The notes under the pieces were generated by a model. That model made no database searches, had not been told where the DNA came from, and worked only from the letters and a program-made list of their open reading frames with translations. A stretch of 5,249 nt of DNA from Acidobacteriota bacterium (GTDB lineage Bacteria > Acidobacteriota > Vicinamibacteria > Vicinamibacterales > UBA2999), in assembly GCA_947478985.1 (NCBI GenBank), contig CANJYC010000159.1, positions 1 to 5,249 of the forward strand. Direction: 5' to 3'. Position numbers and translations under genes: made by a program. This document shows positions 1 through 5,249 of the stretch, in pieces. The number at the start of each line of letters is the position of its first letter. Positions within the stretch are counted from its first letter, which is position 1.

Positions 1-1
1 C

Positions 2-1057
2 GGCGTCGACGCGCTGCGCTACTTCGTCATGCGCGAGATGTCGCTCGGGCTGGACGCGGACTTCTCGGACGCGGCGATCCTGACGCGCTACAACTCGGAT
101 CTGGCCAACGACCTCGGCAATGTCGTCAGTCGCACCACGACGATGATCCAGCGCTATTGCGATGGCGCGATTCCCGCTCCGCCCAGCGAGTTGCCGGAGG
201 CCGATGCGGAGCTTGCGAAATCGGCCGATGCGATCATCGCGAGAGTCGCCAGGAGTTTCCAGACCGCCGATCTCAGCGTCGCATTGAAGGACACCTGGGA
301 GCTGATCTCGATTCTGAACAAGTTCATTGTCGGACGGGAGCCGTGGACGCTCGCCAAGGATCCCAACAAGCGGGCATTGCTGAACGCCACGCTGTTCAGC
401 GCCGCCGATGCGCTTCGCGTCATCGCCGCCCTCGTCGATCCGGTGATGCCAGTTGCCGCGGCTCGAATCCGCACCATGCTCGGCGTGTCGCAGGAGCCAT
501 GGACCACGCTCACAGCTGGCACGCTGAGCCCGGGAACCCATCTCGGCCCGATTGAACCCCTGTTCCCCCGCATCGAGAAGACACTCGAGGAGTTGCGCGC
601 CATGACCACTGACAACACTGCACCGCCTACAGACCAGAAGCCGCCGGTCGCCACCGCCGAACCCTTGGCGGCTGCCCCGATGCCGTCCGCTGCGCCAGCC
701 ACGACGACGGAACAGCCGGCCGCTGCTGATACCCGTATTTCCATCGACGACTTCATGAAGGTGGAACTGCGGACGGCCAAGGTACTTGCCGCTGAGGCCG
801 TGCCGAAGTCGAAGAAGCTGATTAGGCTGACGGTCGAGGTCGGCGCCGAACAGCGGACAATCCTCGCGGGCATCGCCGAGGCCTATCAGCCGGAGCAGCT
901 CGTCGGCCGGAGCATCGTTATCGTGGCCAACCTGAAACCCGCCAAGCTGATGGGGATCGAGTCCAACGGCATGGTGCTCGCGGCGAGCACTGAAGGCGGG
1001 AAGCCCTCACTCCTCACCGTCGAGCAGGCCGTTGAATCCGGCTGGCGCGTCCGCTAG
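2..1057 (+). CDS. metG: Methionyl-tRNA synthetase, C-terminal part (5' truncated by window edge)
   Basis: Charges tRNA(Met) with methionine in the cytoplasm using ATP. The reading frame is open from base 2, so the Rossmann catalytic core and the KMSKS loop lie upstream of the window; 351 residues are visible. The fragment begins with the end of the catalytic/connective region (DALRYF, then REMSLGLDADFS), followed by the helical anticodon-binding domain with its signature RYNSDLANDLGN (bases 86-121). An Ala/Pro/Thr-rich linker (about 602-733) leads to a C-terminal EMAP/Trbp111-like OB-fold tRNA-binding domain (about 737-1054), recognisable by DFMKVELRTAKV, ILAGIAEAY, VANLKPAKLMGIESNGM and LAAS. 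In the family this appended domain mediates dimerisation and boosts tRNA affinity. The TAG stop at 1055-1057 is followed after four bases by the palindrome. The domain order is standard for bacterial MetG of the long type, and I see no frameshift. The identification is secure. Confidence 0.96.
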   Translation, partial: GVDALRYFVMREMSLGLDADFSDAAILTRYNSDLANDLGNVVSRTTTMIQRYCDGAIPAPPSELPEADAELAKSADAIIARVARSFQTADLSVALKDTWELISILNKFIVGREPWTLAKDPNKRALLNATLFSAADALRVIAALVDPVMPVAAARIRTMLGVSQEPWTTLTAGTLSPGTHLGPIEPLFPRIEKTLEELRAMTTDNTAPPTDQKPPVATAEPLAAAPMPSAAPATTTEQPAAADTRISIDDFMKVELRTAKVLAAEAVPKSKKLIRLTVEVGAEQRTILAGIAEAYQPEQLVGRSIVIVANLKPAKLMGIESNGMVLAASTEGGKPSLLTVEQAVESGWRVR

Positions 1058-1061
1058 AAAT

Positions 1062-1135
1062 GGGGTCGGGAGTCATTTGATGAGGACACTGAAGTCAGCC
1101 AGAGGAAGTGTCCTCATTAAATGACTCCCGACCCC
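1062..1135. repeat. 29-bp-arm near-perfect palindrome (REP/MITE-like) between metG and tatD
   Basis: Left arm 1062-1090 starts GGGGTCGGGAGTCATTT. Right arm 1107-1135 ends AAATGACTCCCGACCCC. The arms pair over all 29 positions, 28 Watson-Crick and one G-T (1079/1118; a G-U wobble in RNA), around a 16-base loop (1091-1106). Pairing breaks down outside 1062/1135. The right arm overlaps the first five codons of tatD. There is no clear T-tract after the stem (only TTATT at 1136-1140), so it is a poor intrinsic terminator despite its strong stem. The GC-rich outer part and AT-richer middle resemble dispersed extragenic palindromes mobilised in trans by REP-associated (Y1/IS200-like) transposases; that family assignment is inference. 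No transposase gene and no convincing target-site duplication are visible. In RNA it would form a very stable long hairpin and a possible RNase III substrate. Confidence 0.93.
1102..1105 (+). promoter_or_regulatory. Possible Shine-Dalgarno (GAGG) for tatD, located in the hairpin loop
   Basis: GAGG (within AGAGGAAG, 1101-1108) is the only purine-rich ribosome-binding candidate before the ATG at 1121. The spacing is 15 bases, longer than the usual 5-10. It falls in the unpaired loop of the palindrome while the ATG falls in the stem. It supports the ATG at 1121 over the alternative GTG at 1142, which is preceded only by pyrimidine-rich sequence. Confidence 0.4.
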
Positions 1136-1918
1136 TTATTCGTGGATGCGCATTGCCATATCGCGGGGACGCAGTTCGCTGGCGATCTTGAGGCGGTGGT
1201 GCAGCGGGCCTGCGACGCAGGTCTCGCTGGCGCGTGCGTGATTCTTGCTGCGGACAACGCGCAGGAACTCGCGCAGGCTGGGGTAGTGGCCGCCGCCTGG
1301 CCGTCGGTACGGTTCTCCGTCGGCATTCATCCACATGCGGCGGGGACGTACGCCGACGAACCGGCCCGCGCCTCACATCAGCTTCAGGCCGCCATCGATG
1401 CACAGCCGTTCACCCGGTGCGTCGGAGAGATCGGCCTCGACTACCACTACGATTTCGCGCCTCGCGAGGCGCAACACGCGGTCTTCCGAGAACAGATCCG
1501 CGTCGCGCGCCATCGCGGGCTGCCGATCATGATCCATACCCGCGAGGCCGAAGACGACACCTTCCGCATCCTGGCGGAGGAGTCGGTGGACGAGGGCGGC
1601 GGGGTATTCCACTGTTTCACCGGGAACCGCGATATGGCCCGGCGCGCGCTCGATATCGGCTTCTATATCTCGCTGGCCGGCATCGTGACCTTTCCGCGCG
1701 CGCTCGAGCTGCACGAAGTCGCGACCTTTGTCCCCCTCGACCGGCTGCTCATTGAAACCGACAGCCCCTTCCTGGCACCGGTGCCGTTCAGAGGCGGGCG
1801 GAACGAGCCGGCCCACGTCGTCCGGGTTGCCGAGCGAATCGCCGCGCTTCGGGGAATCGATACCGCCGTGGTGGCGAGCGCGACGCTGGACAACTTCCGT
1901 CGACTCTTCAACCCGTAA
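1121..1918 (+). CDS. tatD: TatD family metal-dependent hydrolase (putative DNase)
   Basis: A 265-residue cytoplasmic TIM-barrel hydrolase, the usual length for the TatD/YcfH family. Characterised members are metal-dependent 3'-5' exonucleases acting on DNA and in some cases RNA, linked to DNA repair and quality control. Expected metal ligands are all present: the HxH pair H11/H13 in VDAHCH, E103 in GEIGLDYHY, H139 in IMIHTREA, H164 in FHCFTG and D214 in IETDSPFLAP; GIHPH (68-72) is also conserved. The family normally starts one to three residues before the (F/V/I)D-x-H-x-H motif; here residues 1-5 (MTPDP) are encoded by the right arm of the palindrome, so the N-terminus seems to have been remodelled by the repeat. 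A GTG at 1142 is an alternative start but lacks a ribosome-binding site. It lies 63 bases after metG; metG-tatD adjacency is also known from Bacillus (metS-yabD). Paralogue identity (TatD, YcfH or YjjV) cannot be settled here. Confidence 0.95.
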   Translation: MTPDPLFVDAHCHIAGTQFAGDLEAVVQRACDAGLAGACVILAADNAQELAQAGVVAAAWPSVRFSVGIHPHAAGTYADEPARASHQLQAAIDAQPFTRCVGEIGLDYHYDFAPREAQHAVFREQIRVARHRGLPIMIHTREAEDDTFRILAEESVDEGGGVFHCFTGNRDMARRALDIGFYISLAGIVTFPRALELHEVATFVPLDRLLIETDSPFLAPVPFRGGRNEPAHVVRVAERIAALRGIDTAVVASATLDNFRRLFNP

Positions 1919-1938
1919 CTGCAACGCCCAGCACGGAT

Positions 1939-1955
1939 TAGCGCGCCGTAGCGCG
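1939..1955. repeat. Short direct repeat TAGCGCG x2, period 10
   Basis: TAGCGCG occurs at 1939-1945 and again at 1949-1955, separated by CCG, so the copies sit one helical turn apart and end directly against the TTGACA hexamer at 1956. The position would suit a small activator or repressor site, but seven-base repeats of G and C are easily found by chance in DNA this GC-rich. Confidence 0.3.
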
Positions 1956-1984
1956 TTGACACCCCTCGGGGCATGTGTTCTGAT
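1956..1984 (+). promoter_or_regulatory. Sigma-70-like promoter upstream of the prenyl synthase gene
   Basis: A perfect -35 hexamer TTGACA (1956-1961), a 17-base spacer, and TCTGAT (1979-1984; four of six matches to TATAAT including the first T and the final AT). A transcript would begin near 1990-1992, within the 119-base gap between tatD and the ATG at 2038, leaving a leader of about 47 bases. The spacer holds CCCCTCGGGG (1962-1971), too short to call an operator. No terminator precedes it, so readthrough from tatD is also likely. Confidence 0.5.
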
Positions 1985-2037
1985 TGAATCGCTTGCATCC
2001 AACCGCGCAGAAACCGTCCGCTGCCGTTCTCGCGCTG

Positions 2038-3006
2038 ATGTTCGAGCCGATTCGCGACGACCTGCGCAAGGTCGAGCGCGAGTTCGCACGGCACGTGCAG
2101 TCGCAGGTCGCGGTGATCCCGGCTATCGGCAGCTATATCCAGGACGGCGGCGGCAAACGCATCCGCCCAGCCGTGCTGCTGATGGCGGCCCGGATGTGCG
2201 GCTGCGTCAACGACCCCGAAGAGCGCCCAGTGCTCCACGCGGCCGTCCTTGAATTCATCCACACTGCGACGCTCGTCCACGACGACATCATCGACGAATC
2301 CGAGCTGCGGCGCGGCCGGCAGGCCGTCCACTCCCGGTGGGGCAACGATGTCACGGTGCTCCTGGGCGACTTCCTATACATCAAGTCGATGTCGATGGCG
2401 CTGACCCAGGACCGCCTCGACCTCATCCGGCTGCTGTGCGACGTCACCCTCCGGATGATCGAAGGCGAGATCTACCAGCTCACCAAGAACGGGGTGGTCG
2501 ACCTTACCGAAGACGAGCACTTCGAGATCATCCGCCGCAAGACCGCGTACCTGTTTGCCGGCTGCGCCAAGATCGGTGGCCTGCTCGGCACGCCGACGCG
2601 CGAACAGCAGGAGGCCCTCTGGGACTACGGCCTGAACATCGGCATGGCCTTCCAGATCGTCGACGACCTGCTCGACTTTACCGGTGAGGAAGTGGCGCTC
2701 GGCAAGCCAATCGGCGGCGACCTGCGCGAAGGCAAGATGACCCTGCCGGTCATCCACCTCCTGTCCTGCGGGGATGCCCGCGCCGACAGCCTCATCCGCA
2801 AGGTCGCCCGCGAGCGCGACGCCAGCCTCGACGAATGGCGGGAAATCCGCGCCATGCTGACGCAGTGGCGATCGATCGACTACGCGCAGCGCGTGGCGGC
2901 TGATTTCGTCGAGCGCGCGAAGAAGGCGCTCACCGCGTTCCCTGCCGGCCCGGAACGCGACGCCCTGATGTTCCTGCCGGATTACGTCATCGCCAGGGAT
3001 CGGTGA
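2038..3006 (+). CDS. ispB: Long-chain polyprenyl diphosphate synthase (octaprenyl/heptaprenyl type)
   Basis: An all-helical trans-isoprenyl diphosphate synthase that adds isopentenyl diphosphate units to an allylic primer, making the side chain of respiratory quinones. From the ATG it is 322 residues, very close to E. coli IspB. Visible motifs: GGGKRIRP (bases 2146-2169), first aspartate-rich motif LVHDDIIDE with DDxxD (2281-2295), RRKTAYLF (2533-2556), second aspartate-rich motif QIVDDLLD (2653-2676), then GKPIGGDLREGKMTLP. The residue five before the first DDxxD is a small Ala (HTATLVHDD), as in long-chain enzymes, rather than the aromatic residue that stops FPP/GGPP synthases; the exact chain length cannot be read from sequence. 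The frame extends upstream to a TTG at 1984 (340 residues), but that codon overlaps the promoter-like -10, so I prefer ATG 2038, although neither start has a Shine-Dalgarno. The stop overlaps the ligA start. Confidence 0.93.
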   Translation: MFEPIRDDLRKVEREFARHVQSQVAVIPAIGSYIQDGGGKRIRPAVLLMAARMCGCVNDPEERPVLHAAVLEFIHTATLVHDDIIDESELRRGRQAVHSRWGNDVTVLLGDFLYIKSMSMALTQDRLDLIRLLCDVTLRMIEGEIYQLTKNGVVDLTEDEHFEIIRRKTAYLFAGCAKIGGLLGTPTREQQEALWDYGLNIGMAFQIVDDLLDFTGEEVALGKPIGGDLREGKMTLPVIHLLSCGDARADSLIRKVARERDASLDEWREIRAMLTQWRSIDYAQRVAADFVERAKKALTAFPAGPERDALMFLPDYVIARDR

Positions 3007-5120
3007 ACGCGGCCGCCAGAATCGCGGAGCTGCGGCTCCAGATCCGCCATCACGAAGAACGCTATTACATTCTGAGCGAACCGGAGATCGCTGACGCCGA
3101 GTTCGACGCCCTCATGCGCGAGCTTGCGGCGCTCGAAGCGGCCCATCCCGAACTCGTCACGCCGGACTCTCCCACGCAGCGCGTCGGCGGCCGCGCCACT
3201 GACGGCTTTGCCAGCTGCGAGCACGCCCAGCCGATGCTCAGTCTCGACAACGCCTATTCGGAGGAGGAACTGCGCGCCTTCGACGAACGGGTGCGGCGCG
3301 CGCTCGGAGAGACCGGCGCGGTCCCGGACGCGGTGGCCTATGTCGCAGAGCTGAAGATCGACGGGTTGAGCATCGCGGTGACCTACAACAACGGCCTCCT
3401 GGTGCGGGGTGCCACCCGCGGTGACGGCGTGCGGGGCGAGGATGTCACGGCGAACGTCCGCACCATTCGCGCGATTCCGCTGCGCCTGCACGGCGATCCC
3501 TCCGGACCGATCGAGGTGCGCGGTGAAGTCTATCTTCCGCGGACCTCCTTCGAGCGTATCAACAGGGAACGCGAGGCGTCCGACGAGCCGCTCTTCGCCA
3601 ATCCCCGCAACGCGGCCGCCGGCGCCATGCGGAACCTCGACCCGGCGCTCGTGGCCACGCGCGGGCTCAGCGCGTTCTTTTACCAGGTGGTCATGGTGAG
3701 CCCCTCGGACGGCCAGGCCCCGCGTGATGGCGCACGTGATGCCGGCGTGGAGCCGGACCAAACCCACGCCGACACGCTCGAACGGTTGCGCGCCTGGGGG
3801 CTGCCGGTTGAACCGCACTGGCATCGTCAGGGCGGAATCGACGACGTGATTGCATTCTGCCGCGAGTGGGAGCACACGCGCCGCACGCTCGACTTCGACA
3901 CCGATGGCGTGGTGGTCAAGGTGGACGCGCTCGCCCTGCGCACGCGGCTCGGCGCCACGAGCAAGTTCCCCCGGTGGGCGATTGCCTTCAAATTTCCGGC
4001 CGAGCAGAAGACCACGCGGCTGCTCAGGATCGAGGTGAACGTCGGCCGCACGGGCGCTGTCACCCCGTATGCCGTGCTCGAACCGGTGTCGATCGCCGGA
4101 TCCACTGTCTCGATGGCGACGCTGCACAACGCCGATGATGTGGCGCGCAAGGATATCCGCGAGGGTGACTGGGTCATTGTCGAGAAGGCCGGTGACGTGA
4201 TCCCGCGCGTCGTCGGGCCGGTCCTGAGCAAGCGCCTGCCAGCATCTCAGCCCTGGGTCATGCCCGCCACCTGCCCGATACCTCCCGGCTGCGGCAGCCA
4301 GTTGCAGCGCGATGACGAAGAGGTGGTCTGGCGGTGCCTCAACGCGTCATGCCCCGCAAAGCTGCAACGGAGCCTGGAGCACTTCGCGTCGCGCGGGGCG
4401 ATGAACATCGAAGGGCTCGGCGAATCACTGATCGCACAGCTGATTGCGGGAGGTCTCGTCGCCGACTTCGCCGATCTGTATTCGCTCACGGCCGGCACCA
4501 TTGCGGATCTGACGAGCGCCTCGACGCGAGGCGACGGCAAGGTCATCACCAGACGCGTCGGCGACAAGCACGCCGGGAAGGTTCTGGCGCAGATCGATCG
4601 CAGCCGTGGCAACGAGTTCTGGCGCCTGCTCTATGGCCTGGGCATCCGCCACATCGGCGAGCGGGCCGCTCAGATCCTGGCGGGCGCGTTTCACTCGATC
4701 GAGAGCCTTCTGGACGCAACGGTCGAGCAGTTCCAGGATACCGACGGTATCGGACCCGTGCTGGCTGCGGCATTGCGCCACTGGCTCGACGAGCCACGGA
4801 ATCGCCGCCTCCTGGAACGGTTGAGGTCGGCCGGCATCCGCATGGAGGTACCGCCCGAAGAGCGCGTCGCACGTGCTGCCGACGGGCCGCTCAAGGGTCA
4901 GACCTACGTGCTGACCGGCTCACTGGCCACCATGACCCGCGACGAGGCCACGGCCGCCATCGAGCGACTGGGGGGGAGGGTGACCGGATCAGTGAGCAAG
5001 AAGACAACAGCAGTGGTTGTTGGCGAAGATGCCGGCAGCAAAGCCGACAAGGCGCGCGAGCTCGGCGTCCCCACATTGGACGAGGCGACGTTCCGTGCGA
5101 GGCTCGACGCGGGCCTATAA
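3003..5120 (+). CDS. ligA: NAD-dependent DNA ligase LigA
   Basis: Seals nicks in double-stranded DNA during replication and repair, using NAD+ to form the ligase-AMP intermediate. All LigA domains are present in 705 residues: Ia (HHEERYYILSEPEIADAEFD, then DSPTQRVGG), adenylation domain with catalytic K118 in KIDG, TRGDG, E175 in GEVYLP, NPRNAAAGAMR, DGVVVKV (K306) and WAIAFKFP (K330), OB fold (VGRTG, TLHN, EKAGDVIP), zinc finger (C424, C430, C445, C450), helix-hairpin-helix repeats (about 467-600) and a C-terminal BRCT domain (about 628-705). It is somewhat longer than E. coli LigA (671 residues), partly through insertions near 232-253 and 504-517. The first zinc pair is C-x5-C instead of the usual C-x2-C. 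The GTG start at 3003 shares GTGA with the upstream stop, with a weak AGGGA just before it; the next in-frame ATG (3114) would remove domain Ia, so GTG is the start. Confidence 0.98.
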   Translation: MNAAARIAELRLQIRHHEERYYILSEPEIADAEFDALMRELAALEAAHPELVTPDSPTQRVGGRATDGFASCEHAQPMLSLDNAYSEEELRAFDERVRRALGETGAVPDAVAYVAELKIDGLSIAVTYNNGLLVRGATRGDGVRGEDVTANVRTIRAIPLRLHGDPSGPIEVRGEVYLPRTSFERINREREASDEPLFANPRNAAAGAMRNLDPALVATRGLSAFFYQVVMVSPSDGQAPRDGARDAGVEPDQTHADTLERLRAWGLPVEPHWHRQGGIDDVIAFCREWEHTRRTLDFDTDGVVVKVDALALRTRLGATSKFPRWAIAFKFPAEQKTTRLLRIEVNVGRTGAVTPYAVLEPVSIAGSTVSMATLHNADDVARKDIREGDWVIVEKAGDVIPRVVGPVLSKRLPASQPWVMPATCPIPPGCGSQLQRDDEEVVWRCLNASCPAKLQRSLEHFASRGAMNIEGLGESLIAQLIAGGLVADFADLYSLTAGTIADLTSASTRGDGKVITRRVGDKHAGKVLAQIDRSRGNEFWRLLYGLGIRHIGERAAQILAGAFHSIESLLDATVEQFQDTDGIGPVLAAALRHWLDEPRNRRLLERLRSAGIRMEVPPEERVARAADGPLKGQTYVLTGSLATMTRDEATAAIERLGGRVTGSVSKKTTAVVVGEDAGSKADKARELGVPTLDEATFRARLDAGL

Positions 5121-5121
5121 T
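5116..5121 (+). promoter_or_regulatory. Perfect TATAAT -10 element, leaderless-type promoter
   Basis: TATAAT overlaps the TAA stop of ligA (5118-5120) and lies exactly six bases before the ATG at 5128, so transcription would be expected to start at or next to that A. This TATAAT-N6-ATG layout is the known hallmark of leaderless genes in several high-GC bacteria. No good -35 is visible at 16-19 bases upstream (TTCCGT at 5091 with a 19-base gap is weak), there is no extended -10 TG, and the downstream gene has no Shine-Dalgarno. Confidence 0.55.
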
Positions 5122-5127
5122 GGCCTC

Positions 5128-5249
5128 ATGACGCGGCGGTTCCTCATCCTGACCGTGTGCCTGAGCGCAACCGTCGCGTTCCTGGTCGGCCTGATCGTCG
5201 CGGGCTCCATGACGCCGGCCACGGCGGTTTCGGCTGAGCGCAAGTCCGC
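5128..5249 (+). CDS. N-terminus of an exported or membrane-anchored protein (3' truncated by window edge)
   Basis: An open frame from ATG 5128 to the window end gives 40 residues, beginning MTRRFLILTVCLSATV. It has a short basic start (R3, R4), a hydrophobic segment over about residues 5-26 and then a polar Ala/Thr/Ser stretch with a possible signal peptidase I site after VSA (residue 36), so it is a signal peptide or single membrane anchor. The twin arginine is close to the start of a Tat motif, but the hydrophobic core is strong and no full S/T-RR-x-FLK is present, so Sec export is likelier. The start looks like that of HtrA/Deg-type periplasmic serine proteases I associate with this kind of genome, but no catalytic region is in the window and this must stay a guess. 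An ATG at 5120 overlapping the ligA stop reads only three codons and is not the start. No ribosome-binding site is seen. Confidence 0.7.
   Translation, partial: MTRRFLILTVCLSATVAFLVGLIVAGSMTPATAVSAERKS

Noticed and set aside
154..873. Minus-strand open frame opposite metG
   Set aside because: Ser/Ala-rich low-complexity translation, antisense to conserved MetG anticodon-binding and tRNA-binding domains.
1060..1080. Mini-frame MGSGVI starting at ATG 1060 within the left arm
   Set aside because: Six codons with no ribosome-binding site; a by-product of the palindrome sequence.
1062..1140. Palindrome as the intrinsic terminator of metG
   Set aside because: The stem is far longer than usual for terminators, it has only TTATT after it rather than a T-tract, and termination there would fall inside the tatD coding region. 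Some attenuation cannot be excluded.
1373..2331. Overlapping minus-strand open frames opposite tatD and the prenyl synthase gene
   Set aside because: Compositional shadows of strongly identified + strand genes; no conserved domain and no own promoter or ribosome-binding site seen.
2982..4127. Long minus-strand open frame (381 codons) opposite ligA
   Set aside because: It is a GC-driven mirror of the ligA codons: Arg/His/Gly/Ala-rich translation with no recognisable motif, fully covered by a clear LigA sequence on the + strand.
4334..5131. A 265-codon + strand frame within the 3' half of ligA
   Set aside because: Very Arg-rich, motif-free translation in an alternate frame of ligA, where the normal frame encodes the zinc-finger, HhH and BRCT domains.
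1..5249. CRISPR arrays, tRNA or rRNA genes, defence or phage modules
   Set aside because: No regularly spaced repeats, no tRNA-like cloverleaf and no rRNA segments were seen; nearly all bases belong to identified housekeeping genes.

Overview
This 5.2-kb window is a dense, GC-rich stretch of bacterial chromosome. All recognisable genes lie on the + strand: the 3' part of metG (methionyl-tRNA synthetase), a tatD-family metal-dependent hydrolase gene, a long-chain polyprenyl diphosphate synthase gene (ispB-like), a complete ligA (NAD-dependent DNA ligase), and the first 40 codons of an exported or membrane-anchored protein. The genes are housekeeping genes and I see no phage, CRISPR or defence cassette. 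The high GC content, the gene neighbourhood and the acidobacterial look of the LigA internal insertions suggest Acidobacteriota (perhaps the Vicinamibacteria side), but this is a recollection-based guess, not something the sequence proves.

Layout: metG runs in from the left edge and stops at 1057. A 74-base near-perfect palindrome (1062-1135; two 29-base arms around a 16-base loop) fills the metG-tatD gap and runs into the 5' end of tatD, so the apparent tatD start codon and its first five codons are made of repeat sequence. tatD ends at 1918. A short spacer with a TTGACA/TCTGAT promoter-like pair leads into the prenyl synthase gene. Its stop overlaps the GTG start of ligA by four bases (GTGA), suggesting translational coupling. 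ligA ends inside a perfect TATAAT hexamer placed exactly six bases before the ATG of the last, truncated gene, an architecture typical of leaderless transcription.

Functionally the genes cover translation (MetG), nucleic-acid quality control or nuclease activity (TatD), isoprenoid side-chain synthesis for respiratory quinones (polyprenyl synthase) and DNA replication and repair (LigA). They do not form one pathway; this looks like a conserved core cluster read in one direction. The points most worth a second look are the mobile-looking palindrome that supplies the tatD start, the leaderless-type promoter behind ligA, and the altered spacing in the LigA zinc finger.
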